DNA of 64,000 nt from Cellulophaga omnivescoria (GCF_001999725.1 NZ_MDDP01000015.1:87461-151460); one strand, 5' to 3'. Positions 9,284 to 18,652 are shown, counted from the first letter of the stretch. The notes: generated from the letters alone by a model not told the origin. Program-made: numbers and translations.

Positions 9284-9868
9284 TTGTTGTTTAACTAGTT
9301 GCATAATTTCTTCCGGGGATAAGTAGTATTTTATAATCCTTGCCTTATAACTAGGTTCTATTTCAGCATTGTTTAATATAAAGTGTTTTGTTTTTAATAT
9401 GTATGTTCCCATACCAGATGTTACGGCATAGGAGTCTGCAGCGCGTTCTGCTTCCTTTATATAATTGTCAGACAACGAATATTTTATGCCAAACCAAAGT
9501 AAATTAAAACTACTACGATTTTGATAATCTAAAATATGACCAAGTTCATGGCCTAGCCAACCAATAAGTATATCACTATCTACATCTGTAGTTTTAAATT
9601 CTTTTCCAGAAATTTTAAATTTTTTACTCATTAAAATAAGGTAACGTCTTTTTTTCTTAGATTTTAAAAGACTACCAAAAACTGGCTGCGCAAGCATTGT
9701 AGATTTTTTAATATTATCTTTAAATCTAAATTCAATTTCTGTGTTTTTTAGTTGTGGATAATAAGATAAGGCTGTAGTTGCTTCTTTTTCAATAATTTTA
9801 GGTATAATGTGTTGTGCATTTAAGTATTTTACACTCATAAATAATAGTATATAAATTATATTTTTCAT
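9263..9868 (-). CDS. Secreted zinc metallopeptidase-like protein
   Basis: The 201-residue protein has a signal peptide (first 18 residues, ending LNA). The zinc motif HELGH (about residues 109-113, in IGWLGHELGHILDYQ) is followed about 40 residues later by EAERAADSYAVTSG, which could supply a third ligand as in M48-like gluzincins. The domain is short for a protease and the substrate is unknown. The cardiolipin synthase gene lies 21 bp upstream in the same direction, so the two are probably cotranscribed. Confidence 0.68.
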   Translation of the reverse strand: MKNIIYILLFMSVKYLNAQHIIPKIIEKEATTALSYYPQLKNTEIEFRFKDNIKKSTMLAQPVFGSLLKSKKKRRYLILMSKKFKISGKEFKTTDVDSDILIGWLGHELGHILDYQNRSSFNLLWFGIKYSLSDNYIKEAERAADSYAVTSGMGTYILKTKHFILNNAEIEPSYKARIIKYYLSPEEIMQLVKQQEKKEQL

Positions 9869-9889
9869 TAATTTTTAATTGTTTTACTT

Positions 9890-11311
9890 TTATAATAATG
9901 GACTAAAAAATTTAGCAATACCTTCTAATAATTTTTTCCATAAGGCTCTGTTTTTAAAGGTTTCGTACTTTAAAATAGTATCTTCATTACATATAATATT
10001 AAATTTTTCTTGTATGCTTTTTGTTATTTTTTGATCGTATATCACGGCATTGGTTTCAAAATTGTGCTCAAAACTTCTATAATCAAAATTTCCAGAGCCT
10101 ACAGATAGTATTTCACCATCTATTAATATCATTTTGCTATGAGAAAAATCTGGTCGTAAATAAATTTTTATTCCAACTTCTAAAAGTTCTTCTAACCTAG
10201 AGAACATACTGTACTTTGCCATTAAAGAATCGGATACTTTAGGAATTAATATAGTAATTGAAACTCCGCTTAATGCTGCAATTTTTAAAGCTTGTAGTAC
10301 AGATGTACTTGGTATAAAATAAGGATTAGCTATGCAAATATTGTTTTCGGCAATATTTATCATTTGTATGTATTGTTGCATTATTGCAGGTTGTTTAGAG
10401 TCTGGACCTGCTGCTACAATTTGTGCTGTATGTTCCCCCTTTTTATCCGTATTAAAAATGTATTTTTTATGTAATAAAACCTCATCATTACTAGCAAAAT
10501 AAAAGTCTTTAATAAATACTCTATGTAAACTGTTTACTATGGGCCCTTCCAGTTTTAAATGTATGTCTTTCCAAATTCCTACGTTAGAAATAGGTTTAAT
10601 GTATTTGTCTGTTACATTAACACCTCCTGTAAAACCAACTTTACCATCAATTACAATAATTTTTCTGTGGTTTCTGTAGTTAAGTGTGTATAATAAATTG
10701 CCAAATTTTATTGGCATCATTGGAAACGCCTTTACACCAATACTTTTAAATTTTTTTATAGTTTTATTTTTAAAGGAATAGCTACCAAATGCATCATAAA
10801 TTAAGCGTACTTCTACACCTTGGTTAATTTTGTCTTTTAAAATTGAATAAAAGCGCTCTGTTAAGTCACCTTTCGAAAAAATATAGTACTGTAAATGAAT
10901 ATACTTTTCTGCTTTTTGCATAGCATTAAAAATGCTATTAAAAGTTTGTTCCCCGTTATTAAGTACAGTTACTTTATTATTGTTGTATGCTTTTAATAAG
11001 GTGCTGCTTTCAATTAGTTTAGATAATTTTTGTTGTTTAGATGTTTTAAAAGTTACTGTGTTATCTAAGGCATGTAAGTTTTTGTATTTTTCATCAAATT
11101 GTTTCTTTTTTTCTTCTTGCTTGTCTCTAAAAAAATTAAACTTTCTTCGGTTTACACCAAACATATAATAGAGTAAGGCGCCAGCAAAAGGCAACAGAAG
11201 AACCGCTAAAAACCAACTTAATGATTTTGTAGGTCTGCTACCATGAAATATAATACTACTAATACTCCTTAGTGTTACCAAAGCGTACAATATCCATAAA
11301 AAAGTACTCAT
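9890..11311 (-). CDS. cls: Cardiolipin synthase (phospholipase D family)
   Basis: This 473-residue membrane enzyme makes cardiolipin from two phosphatidylglycerol molecules. Two N-terminal membrane segments (about 3-20 and 33-52) are followed by two HKD motifs: NYRNHRKIIVIDG (His215, Lys217) and FSHSKMILIDG (near residue 390), each followed by the expected Gly-rich strand (GFTGGVN and SVGSGNFDYRSF). The length fits bacterial Cls. It probably heads a two-gene unit with the metallopeptidase-like gene. Confidence 0.93.
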   Translation of the reverse strand: MSTFLWILYALVTLRSISSIIFHGSRPTKSLSWFLAVLLLPFAGALLYYMFGVNRRKFNFFRDKQEEKKKQFDEKYKNLHALDNTVTFKTSKQQKLSKLIESSTLLKAYNNNKVTVLNNGEQTFNSIFNAMQKAEKYIHLQYYIFSKGDLTERFYSILKDKINQGVEVRLIYDAFGSYSFKNKTIKKFKSIGVKAFPMMPIKFGNLLYTLNYRNHRKIIVIDGKVGFTGGVNVTDKYIKPISNVGIWKDIHLKLEGPIVNSLHRVFIKDFYFASNDEVLLHKKYIFNTDKKGEHTAQIVAAGPDSKQPAIMQQYIQMINIAENNICIANPYFIPSTSVLQALKIAALSGVSITILIPKVSDSLMAKYSMFSRLEELLEVGIKIYLRPDFSHSKMILIDGEILSVGSGNFDYRSFEHNFETNAVIYDQKITKSIQEKFNIICNEDTILKYETFKNRALWKKLLEGIAKFFSPLL

Positions 11312-11388
11312 AGTTCTTTGTTTTATACCTACAATATAATCAACATGTTTTTGTTAACCGTTAAGTTATTTGTTTAGAGCTACAAAAG

Positions 11389-11505
11389 AATTTAATAACG
11401 TTAATTATAGGCTTTTTTTGGTAGTTAAGTAGTTTAATTGTAGTTATTTATGTAGTTGTTTTTTAGTCAAATTTTTAGAGGTAATTTATAATTTAATAAC
11501 GTTAA
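11389..11505. repeat. Two copies of a 16-bp repeat between cls and dps
   Basis: AATTTAATAACGTTAA occurs exactly at 11389-11404 and 11490-11505, 101 bp apart, in the intergenic DNA between the divergent cls and dps genes. The core TTAATAACGTTAA is nearly palindromic. It could be a regulatory site for one or both genes. Confidence 0.6.
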
Positions 11506-11558
11506 AAAGGACTAATGCTTACTTGTATCTTTATACTATAATCTTAAAAAAAATAAAA

Positions 11559-12050
11559 ATGGAAGCAACAGAAACAGCTATTGGAATAAAAAAAGACAAC
11601 AGGAAAGCTGTAGTAAAAATGTTAAAACAATTATTGGCAGATGAGTATGTAATGTATACAAAATACAGAAACGCTCACTGGAATGTAGAAGGTTTAGATT
11701 TTCATAGCAAACACGTATTTTTTGAAGAAGAATATGGAAAACTAGAAAATACTATTGATGAAGTAGCAGAGCGTATACGTATGTTAGGTTTTTATTCACC
11801 AGGTAGTATGCAGCAATTTTTAGAATTGTCTGAGCTAAAAGAAAACGGTCCAGACCAAAATGACAGTGCTAGTTTTATGGAGGTTTTATTAGAAGATCAC
11901 CAAACAATAATTAAATTTATTAGAGAGAGCATTGGAGAAAATGCTGAAGCACATAATGATGAAGGTACAGCAGATTTTATTACAGCAATATTACAAATGC
12001 ATGAACAAATGGCTTGGATGCTACGTTCATCTTTAAAAACATTTAAATAA
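11559..12050 (+). CDS. dps: Dps/ferritin-like DNA-protection protein (first copy)
   Basis: From the ATG at 11559 the protein has 163 residues; an upstream TTG frame extension is unlikely. It shows the Dps ferroxidase signature YRNAHWNVEG, FHSKHVFFEEEYGKLENTIDEVAERI and a C-terminal NDEGTADFI...HEQMAWMLRS. Dps forms 12-subunit shells that oxidise Fe(II) with peroxide and shield DNA. This copy is not next to oxyR, unlike the second dps at 51965, so it is probably regulated differently. Confidence 0.92.
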   Translation: MEATETAIGIKKDNRKAVVKMLKQLLADEYVMYTKYRNAHWNVEGLDFHSKHVFFEEEYGKLENTIDEVAERIRMLGFYSPGSMQQFLELSELKENGPDQNDSASFMEVLLEDHQTIIKFIRESIGENAEAHNDEGTADFITAILQMHEQMAWMLRSSLKTFK

Positions 12051-12066
12051 TATAGTTATTTAATAT

Positions 12067-12102
12067 AAAAGGCGGTAAGGTTTTAATCTTACCGCCTTTT
12101 TT
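12067..12102 (+). terminator. Terminator of the first dps
   Basis: The inverted repeat AAAAGGCGGTAAG...CTTACCGCCTTTT is followed by T's, 17 bp after the stop codon. Confidence 0.9.
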
Positions 12103-12181
12103 ATGTACTTGCTATAGTTTATAAGTTTTAATTATTATCTAATGCCTATATAACTGTATTTTTAAAATATTGGATCATTTT

Positions 12182-12222
12182 AAAACTAAAAACTCCGCTT
12201 AAAAAGCGGAGTTTTTAGTTTT
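12182..12222 (-). terminator. Terminator of the AraC regulator (bidirectional form)
   Basis: A perfect inverted repeat of 18 bp (AAAACTAAAAACTCCGCT and its complement) lies 17 bp after the stop of the minus-strand regulator. Confidence 0.9.
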
Positions 12223-12238
12223 ATATATTTTTACAGTA

Positions 12239-13270
12239 CTAAGCAGTAAGTGGTGTAGAAAATTGATTTTCTTGATAGTATTTTGGACTACAATTATACT
12301 TTTCTTTAAATATTTTAGAAAAATAACTTCTACTTGTTAAACCAACTGTATACACAATTTCAGAAATATTAAGGTCTGTAGTTTTTAGTAAATTCTCTGC
12401 TTTTTCTACTCTTGTATTTCTAATAAAATCAGACACGGTACGGTTGTGTAGCAGTTTAAAACCTTCTTGTAATTTTGCAGGAGACATACCAGATTTTTTA
12501 CTTAAATATACCAGTGTATACTTAATTTCTGGATAATTTCTAATAAAATTAGATAATTCCTTAACAGTGTCCATTTCATTTCTTGTTAAAGAACCAAAAT
12601 TTGTAGCGCCGTGTTTTTTATCTTGGTTGTGTTGCTCTATTTCTAACGCTAAAACAGTGTGTACAATTCCCTTTACTAATAGTTGTCTAACAATACCTTT
12701 TTGTTTAATAGCCTCTAATTGTTGCATTTTTTCTGCAATTTTAAGGTTGTAAGAACCTACATATGCAAATATTTCTTTTTCTTTAGAGGGCATAAATGTT
12801 TTTAATAGCTGGGTTTGTAACAAATCATCAGCCTCTTCATCAGCATTTTCGGTATAGGTATTTATACTAATATTAGAGAAAGTTACAGCTTGCCCTTTTC
12901 TAAAGTAAAAACAAGCGTCTTTACTAGGGTCACTAGCAAATATCCCTGTCTGAAACTGGTTTAATGATCTTTGTTTTCCATTTAAACCAAAACTGTGACT
13001 CATTTGTCCTTCTGCACAATATAAAAAGTAAATTGGGTTGGTAACTGGTGTGTTTCTTACTATAATAGTGTCTTGTGCAAACTTTAAATTATACTCTATA
13101 AAAGATATGTTTTTGTTTACAGATACACCTTTAATGTCTCCTGTAGCAAAATTATTATCTAATTCTAAAGAGTACTCTTTATGCGTATACTCTAAACTTC
13201 CGCCTAGATCTGCTTTAAATTGATTAAAGTCTTGTTCTATATTGTTTGTTTTAAGATTTATAACTTTCAT
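12239..13270 (-). CDS. AraC-family transcriptional regulator
   Basis: The 343-residue protein has a cupin-like or otherwise unassigned N-terminal part (residues 1-230) and a C-terminal AraC double helix-turn-helix (about 240-335: YLSKKSGMSPAKLQEGF, VEKAENLLKTTDLNISEIVY, then GLTSRSYFSKIFKEKYNCSP). No membrane segment is present. It is the last gene behind two tiny genes on the same strand (gaps of 52 and 27 bp). A 21-bp-spaced direct repeat upstream of the first small gene has the spacing AraC proteins use, so autoregulation is plausible. Confidence 0.88.
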   Translation of the reverse strand: MKVINLKTNNIEQDFNQFKADLGGSLEYTHKEYSLELDNNFATGDIKGVSVNKNISFIEYNLKFAQDTIIVRNTPVTNPIYFLYCAEGQMSHSFGLNGKQRSLNQFQTGIFASDPSKDACFYFRKGQAVTFSNISINTYTENADEEADDLLQTQLLKTFMPSKEKEIFAYVGSYNLKIAEKMQQLEAIKQKGIVRQLLVKGIVHTVLALEIEQHNQDKKHGATNFGSLTRNEMDTVKELSNFIRNYPEIKYTLVYLSKKSGMSPAKLQEGFKLLHNRTVSDFIRNTRVEKAENLLKTTDLNISEIVYTVGLTSRSYFSKIFKEKYNCSPKYYQENQFSTPLTA

Positions 13271-13297
13271 AACGTTTCTTGTTTAGGAGATTCTTAC

Positions 13298-13444
13298 TTA
13301 TTTTTCTTGTAATACTTTTATAATAAAAAGTATTGTGGCTGCTACTAAAAAAATATGTGCTATGTAACCTAAAGCGTATATAAAAAAGGCAAGTGCCCAA
13401 ATTATTATCAAAATTATTGCCAGTGGTAGTAATAGCTTTTTCAT
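13298..13444 (-). CDS. 48-residue lmo0937/DUF5670-like membrane peptide
   Basis: This is a small gene from the ATG at 13444 to the TAA at 13298-13300. It encodes two hydrophobic segments separated by a Gly turn: LLLPLAIILIIIWALAFFI, then YALGYIAHIFLVAATILFII. The pattern W-x-L-...-G-x-x-x-H-I-x-L-V-A-x-x resembles the lmo0937 (DUF5670) family, whose members are often induced by stress. It lies between a 46-residue gene and the AraC regulator on the same strand. Confidence 0.72.
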   Translation of the reverse strand: MKKLLLPLAIILIIIWALAFFIYALGYIAHIFLVAATILFIIKVLQEK

Positions 13445-13496
13445 ATTATTTTTAATGATTGTTTGTTTTTTATTAAATAGACTTTAAGAGTTACTC

Positions 13497-13637
13497 TTAT
13501 TCCTTATTTAAATTTTTAAAACGATCAGTAGTTTTTTTAGTAGATTCTTGTTTGTTTTTTTTTGGACGCAATGATTCTTTAACCCAACTACGTCCAACTC
13601 TAGAGTTTGTAATGCACGCTTGTTTTATATGTATCAT
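13497..13637 (-). CDS. 46-residue basic hypothetical protein
   Basis: The frame runs from the ATG at 13637 to the TAA at 13497-13499. The product is soluble and rich in Lys and Arg (RVGRSWVKESLRPKKNKQES). I recognise no family. The case for a real gene rests on position: a -7 box CAACTTTG lies 25 bp upstream, and two same-strand genes follow closely. It could be a short basic stress peptide or a leader. Confidence 0.5.
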   Translation of the reverse strand: MIHIKQACITNSRVGRSWVKESLRPKKNKQESTKKTTDRFKNLNKE

Positions 13638-13661
13638 ATTGTTATTGTTTTTTGTTTGATA

Positions 13662-13726
13662 CAAAGTTGGTGAAGAGTGCGTCTTTTTTTGTTATATAAT
13701 TTTTGTTTTATGTTATATAATTATTA
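13662..13726 (-). promoter_or_regulatory. Promoter with 21-bp-spaced direct repeat upstream of the small-gene/AraC operon
   Basis: The minus-strand -7 box CAACTTTG (13662-13669) has no -33 TTTG. Where the -33 would be, a direct repeat TGTTATATAATT starts at 13690 and again at 13711 (plus-strand reading), exactly 21 bp apart and extending to 15 bp with one mismatch. This spacing is typical of AraC-family half-sites, and the location suits an activator. Confidence 0.5.
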
Positions 13727-13859
13727 GAAAAGCCCGGTTTTTGGACGTTAAGCCATTATTTATTGATGCTTTTAAGTAATATTGCTGCTTTTTGATACTA
13801 TTTTTTATAATTTTATGGAGACATATTAAACTATAACATTACACTACAAACCATTACCT

Positions 13860-14657
13860 ATGTTAGAAATTTTTTCTAGTGCAGATGCTTGGATAGCATT
13901 GCTTACTTTAACTTTTTTAGAAATTATATTGGGGATAGATAATATTGTATTTATATCTATAGCGGCAGGTAAACTACCAAAAGAACAGCAAAAAAAGGCC
14001 ACTAATTTAGGATTGTTGTTGGCAATGCTTCAACGTATTATATTGTTATTAGGAGTATCTTTTTTAGTTGGACTAAAAAAACCGTTTTATACCATTAATA
14101 CATCATGGCTAGAGGTTGGTATTAGCTGGCAAGGTTTAATATTATTTTTTGGTGGTCTTTTTTTGTTATACAAAAGTACATCTGAAATACATGAGAAAAT
14201 AGATGAACCTGGTGAAGAGGAAGAAGAATTAATGGCGAAAAAAATTACCACACTACCAAAAGCTATTGTACAAATAGTACTTATAGATTTTATATTCTCT
14301 ATAGATTCTATTTTAACTGCAGTGGGGATGACAAACGGTATTGGTACTCAGGAAAACCACTCTTTAATATTAATGATAATAGCAGTTGTAATATCTATTT
14401 GTGTAATGATGCTTTTTGCCAATACTATAAGAGAGTTTATAAGTAAACACCCATCTATGCAACTATTGGCATTATCTTTTTTAATATTAATAGGTTTTAT
14501 GCTAATTACAGAAGCAGCTCACTTATCTGGTACCGTATTGTTTGGTAAAAGTATTGGCGCAATACCAAAAGGATATTTGTATTTTGCTATTGCATTTTCA
14601 TTATTGGTAGAGTTTTTAAATATGAAACTAAAGAAAAACTCTGCCAAACGTAAATAA
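13860..14657 (+). CDS. TerC-family integral membrane protein
   Basis: The 265-residue protein has about seven or eight membrane segments. The TerC signature acidic motifs inside the membrane are present: EIILGIDNIVFISI (residues 21-34) and IDFIFSIDSILTAVGMTNG (near residue 145). Family knowledge: TerC/Alx proteins are linked to tellurite resistance and to Mn2+ export. A charged loop (EKIDEPGEEEEELMAKK) separates the two halves. It ends 2 bp from the end of the convergent histidine kinase gene. Confidence 0.92.
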   Translation: MLEIFSSADAWIALLTLTFLEIILGIDNIVFISIAAGKLPKEQQKKATNLGLLLAMLQRIILLLGVSFLVGLKKPFYTINTSWLEVGISWQGLILFFGGLFLLYKSTSEIHEKIDEPGEEEEELMAKKITTLPKAIVQIVLIDFIFSIDSILTAVGMTNGIGTQENHSLILMIIAVVISICVMMLFANTIREFISKHPSMQLLALSFLILIGFMLITEAAHLSGTVLFGKSIGAIPKGYLYFAIAFSLLVEFLNMKLKKNSAKRK

Positions 14658-14659
14658 TA

Positions 14660-17239
14660 TTAAACTGGTAAATAGATACAAAATGTAGATCCTTCACCTT
14701 GTTTACTCTTAGCAGTTATATGCCCTCTATGGTTAACCACAATTTTTTTACAAATGGCTAAACCTATGCCAGTACCAGAGTACTGTTCTTTTTGGTGTAG
14801 ACGTTCAAAAAGACCAAATATTTTTTTAGCATTTTCTTGATCAAAACCAATACCATTATCTTTTACAGTTATTTGGTAATAATTTTTTCTTCTTTTATCA
14901 AAAGTTTCTTTAATTTTTGTGCGCGGTATTTTTTTACAGTCTATTGCTATTGTTGGGCTTTCTGTAGTAGATTTGTATTTTATAGCGTTATTTACCAAAT
15001 TATTAAATAACTGTTCCATTTGAAAAGGAATGGCTTTTACTGCAGGTAAGTTAGCAACAGTAATAGCAACACCAGATTCATTAACCAGTTCTTCTAAATC
15101 ATCTAATACTTTATTTAATGTATTATTAAGCTCAACTTTTACAAAATCTTTTTTAGTTCTATTAATTCTAGAGTAAGCTAATAGGTATTTAATTAATGTT
15201 TGCATTCTGTTTGCAGAACTATCAATTTTACTAAAGTACATTTTTCCTCTGTCTGATAGTTTTTCTAATTCTCCCTCAGACAATCTAGAAATAAACATTT
15301 GTATTTTACGCATAGGTTCTTGCAAGTCATGGCTTGCTACACGATTAAAAGATTCTAGTTCTGCATTAGAACGCTTTAGCTCTTCATTTTTAGCCTTTAA
15401 TTTTTCTTCGGTTTTTACACTATCTGTAATATCTTGTACAACACCAACAGAAGTGTTTCTGCCATCTTTAATAATGTTTTGGCCGTTTACATAAATATGT
15501 TTAATTGTACCAGATTTGGTAATTATACGGTATGTGTGTATGTTAGAGCTTCCTTTTTCTACCATCTCTTTGCCAAACTTGTCATACCTTTTTAAATCAT
15601 CTGGGTGAACAAACCTACGGTAATTATCAAAAGTAACTTCAAAAGCATTTGGCTCATATCCTAAAATACGGTAAAAGTTATCAGATATTACCGCAGCACC
15701 AGTATCTAAATACCAAACATAACTACCAATATCTGCAACTTCTTCGGCATCTTTAAAAATAGAGTTTTGTATTTCAATCTCTGTATATAATGCGTTTAGT
15801 TTTTCTGCTCTTGTTTTTTCTAAGGTTATGTCTCTAGAAGTAACCGTTACACCATCATTTAATTTTATAGCTGTATCATGTAACCAAATCTCTTTACCGT
15901 TTCTGTTAATTTTAGTTTCATATTCTATTTGGCGAGACTCTTCAATACAGCTAACCATTTTTTCAAAAACTCCATTTTTAAAAATATTTGGATAAATTTC
16001 TGTAGCTCTTTTGTATTTTAGCTCAGACGGAATGTTGTTTTTAATTCCTTCATTTAAAGCATCATTTATAAATAAAATTTCAAAATCTATTATGTAACCC
16101 TTATCATTTCTAATAGATTTAAAATGTGTAACTATGTTAGATGTGCTTTTAAAAACATTACTTAAAAAAGCTCTATTGTCTAGCAATAATAAATTTTGAG
16201 CTTCTAGTTGGTCTTTGGTTACTGTTAAGTTTTTCTTTATAATATGTTCTTCTGTAATGTCACTAGCAGTTGCTAAAACACCTTTGTTAAGTTTTACAAC
16301 ATTTGTTTTAAATCTGTAATCTGTACCATTAAAGATATGGTTTCTTTTAAATTTTTGATTTTTGCCAGTTTCATAACAATCTACCAAAATCTCAAAAACG
16401 CCATTTTTAAACTGTATGGGTAATATGGCAGATAGCAATTTACCCTTCATCTCATTAACCTTTGTACCTAATACATTTTCTATATTGTGGTTTATATAGT
16501 CAATTTTAAAATCTATTATTTTATTAGCCTCATTTTTTACAGGTGTGTAATAACTAACTATGTTTTCGGTGTTTTTTAAAACGCTTTCCAAAAAAGCGGT
16601 GGTACGGTTGTTTTTTTTACGTTGCTTATTAATTTGCCAAAACGACACAAGAAAAATAACCAAAGCAGACATTCCTAAAAATAAAGTAGTTATAGGAGTT
16701 ATAAGTCTAGAGGTAGAAAATTGCTCTTGTTGTTCTGCTAAATAATGTTCTGCATTGGCAAGCATAGTAGTTTTAATAGCTTCAATTTCATCCATTAAAA
16801 CAGAAGCATTATGTAACAAAATAGCATCGTTTTTTTCTTCTAAGGTAGTATCTGTTTTATATGCATTTAATTGATCTAGCGCCTTGTAAAAAGAGTTTTG
16901 TATAGTGCTTAATTCTTGTAATTTTTTTTGCTGGTTTGGTTTGTCTTTAGTTAAAATTTTAAGCCTATTAAATGTAGTTAAAGCACTATCTTTTTGTCTG
17001 TTTAATAATATGGTATGGTTTACCTTGTCTTGAAGTTTATTTTTTAAAACCTGAGACTGCATCATTGCATATCTAGAAAAAAGGGTGTTTATTTCTGTTT
17101 CTACACGAAGAGTAAAAACAACCAATTCTGCAGTTTTTTCTTGTTCTCTAATTTGTTTGTAACTGTTACTTCCTAAAAAGGTTAATAACGCAATAGATAA
17201 AATTAGAAGTACAATAAATATTTTAGAAGATTTAACCAC
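14660..17239 (-). CDS. CHASE3/PAS sensor histidine kinase
   Basis: The start is a GTG at 17239: an in-frame TAG lies two codons upstream and no ATG is near, giving 859 residues. Membrane helices at about 8-25 and 180-203 bracket a helical CHASE3-like sensor. Three PAS-like domains follow (about 215-330, 355-475, 490-610; the last contains GYEPNAFEVTF and FVHPDDL). The kinase has ASHDLQEPMRK (His637), NLVNNAIKY, DNGIGFD and GTGIGLAICKKIV. This phytochrome-like kinase type often pairs with a REC-only regulator, and one lies 160 bp upstream on the same strand. Confidence 0.9.
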   Translation of the reverse strand: MVKSSKIFIVLLILSIALLTFLGSNSYKQIREQEKTAELVVFTLRVETEINTLFSRYAMMQSQVLKNKLQDKVNHTILLNRQKDSALTTFNRLKILTKDKPNQQKKLQELSTIQNSFYKALDQLNAYKTDTTLEEKNDAILLHNASVLMDEIEAIKTTMLANAEHYLAEQQEQFSTSRLITPITTLFLGMSALVIFLVSFWQINKQRKKNNRTTAFLESVLKNTENIVSYYTPVKNEANKIIDFKIDYINHNIENVLGTKVNEMKGKLLSAILPIQFKNGVFEILVDCYETGKNQKFKRNHIFNGTDYRFKTNVVKLNKGVLATASDITEEHIIKKNLTVTKDQLEAQNLLLLDNRAFLSNVFKSTSNIVTHFKSIRNDKGYIIDFEILFINDALNEGIKNNIPSELKYKRATEIYPNIFKNGVFEKMVSCIEESRQIEYETKINRNGKEIWLHDTAIKLNDGVTVTSRDITLEKTRAEKLNALYTEIEIQNSIFKDAEEVADIGSYVWYLDTGAAVISDNFYRILGYEPNAFEVTFDNYRRFVHPDDLKRYDKFGKEMVEKGSSNIHTYRIITKSGTIKHIYVNGQNIIKDGRNTSVGVVQDITDSVKTEEKLKAKNEELKRSNAELESFNRVASHDLQEPMRKIQMFISRLSEGELEKLSDRGKMYFSKIDSSANRMQTLIKYLLAYSRINRTKKDFVKVELNNTLNKVLDDLEELVNESGVAITVANLPAVKAIPFQMEQLFNNLVNNAIKYKSTTESPTIAIDCKKIPRTKIKETFDKRRKNYYQITVKDNGIGFDQENAKKIFGLFERLHQKEQYSGTGIGLAICKKIVVNHRGHITAKSKQGEGSTFCIYLPV

Positions 17240-17398
17240 TTGCTATATTATTTTTAGTGTTTGGTTTGATAGACAAGCTAAAGTAAGAAAACAATTTTTT
17301 ATACAACCTCCTTTAAGAGTTGCTTAATGTATAGAGTTAAAAATAAAACGGATAGAGCACATAAGAGAGTAAAAAATTTTGTGCTCTATTTTAATGCA

Positions 17399-17845
17399 TT
17401 ACAAACGCAGTAAAAAATTATCTCTGTTAAGTGCAGAGGTATGGTACTGCCAATTTATTTTTACTATTTTGTCTATAACCTTTTTTAAAGCCGAAAAACT
17501 ATTGGGCTTGTTAATGTAAATGTTTGCGCCATGTACAAAAGTCTCTTCTATATCTTGTTCTGATGAGGAAGTAGAATAAATTGCTACACACAATTCTTTA
17601 AGAGCATCTGTATTACGTATTTCCTTTAAACATTGCATACCGTTTTTAATTGGCATATTTAAATCTAGAAAAACAATCTCGGGCAAAATGGTGTCCGGTA
17701 ACAGTAAATAATCTAATAGTTCCTTACCATCTTTAAATAAAGATAGGTTTGTTTTTACATCAATTTCTTCAATAGCCTCCTCAAACAATAAGCGATCGTC
17801 AGAGTCATCATCGGCTAAAACTATATTCATAATATCTACCGCCAT
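17399..17845 (-). CDS. REC-only response regulator
   Basis: The 148-residue protein is a single receiver domain with acidic pocket ADDDSDD (11-17), phosphoacceptor Asp61 in EIVFLDLNMPIKNG, a Thr/Ser switch region (AIYSTSSSEQD) and Lys in IYINKPNSF. No output domain is present. It resembles the Rcp1/CheY-like regulators that pair with phytochrome-type kinases. An alternative start is Met6. It lies 15 bp behind the small AraC-type gene, so the two form an operon, and the downstream kinase is the likely partner. Confidence 0.9.
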   Translation of the reverse strand: MAVDIMNIVLADDDSDDRLLFEEAIEEIDVKTNLSLFKDGKELLDYLLLPDTILPEIVFLDLNMPIKNGMQCLKEIRNTDALKELCVAIYSTSSSEQDIEETFVHGANIYINKPNSFSALKKVIDKIVKINWQYHTSALNRDNFLLRL

Positions 17846-17860
17846 TAGTTTAGGGTTTTA

Positions 17861-18412
17861 CTATTCATTTTCCTTTCTTTTATTAATTATCCTCTGAAAT
17901 GCAGAAGGTGTTAAGCCCGTTGTTTTTTTAAATTGGGCAGATAAATGTGCTACACTACTGTAATTAAGTTCATGAGCTATTTCTGTAAGCGTATAATTTT
18001 TATGAATAATAAGTTCTTTAGCTAAGTCTATTTTCTTAAGAATTATAAAGTTTTCTATAGATGAATACGTAGTTTCTGAAAACACAGAGGACAAGTGCGC
18101 GTAAGAGTAATTTAGTTGTTCTGCTAGATAGTCTGATGCATTGTATTTGCTAGACTTTTCAGTATCGTTTATAAGTTCTGTAATTAGTTCTTTTATGCGT
18201 TGCACTAAAGCACTTTGTTGGTCTACTATAATGCTTATGCCATAATGTTTTAAGGCTTTTGTTACTTGCAGCAACTGTTTTTCTGTTGGTTTTCTTTTAA
18301 ACTCAACCTCGCTTAAACTATTAATTTTATACTCTAAATTTAACGCACCTAACTGTTCTTGCAAAATGGTTTTACAAATAAAGTTATAATCAAATTTAAG
18401 ATTCATTTTCAT
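17861..18412 (-). CDS. Small AraC-type transcriptional regulator
   Basis: The 183-residue protein has an N-terminal region of about 75 residues (KFDYNFICKTILQEQLGAL) of a kind seen in short flavobacterial regulators. The C-terminal AraC helix-turn-helix (about 85-178) contains DYLAEQLNYSYAHLSSVF, YTLTEIAHELNYSSVAHLS and FKKTTGLTPSAF. No ligand-binding cupin is visible. Cotranscription with the REC-only regulator suggests a phosphorelay-linked stress regulator. Met3 (18406) is an alternative start. Confidence 0.85.
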   Translation of the reverse strand: MKMNLKFDYNFICKTILQEQLGALNLEYKINSLSEVEFKRKPTEKQLLQVTKALKHYGISIIVDQQSALVQRIKELITELINDTEKSSKYNASDYLAEQLNYSYAHLSSVFSETTYSSIENFIILKKIDLAKELIIHKNYTLTEIAHELNYSSVAHLSAQFKKTTGLTPSAFQRIINKRKENE

Positions 18413-18621
18413 AAAATGACACTAAAATTGTACTCTGTTTTTTTACAGAAATAAACGTTTTATTACTACAATAATTAATTTGCTAAATATAGGCTTTTTA
18501 TTAATATGCACTCCTTTTTTTAGGCTGTGCACTATATTTTTTAATAAGATAAAACTTAGCTTATTAATTATTAATAAGTTAGTATTTACTTTTTAAGTGT
18601 GCTTTGGTAACCTATTAAAAT

Positions 18622-18652
18622 AAAAAAAGGATGCTTTTAGCATCCTTTTTTT
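18622..18652 (-). terminator. Terminator of the PA2169-type gene
   Basis: The hairpin GGATGC-TAAAA-GCATCC, flanked by A7 and T7, lies just after the stop at 18671 on the minus strand and may work in both directions. Confidence 0.88.
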
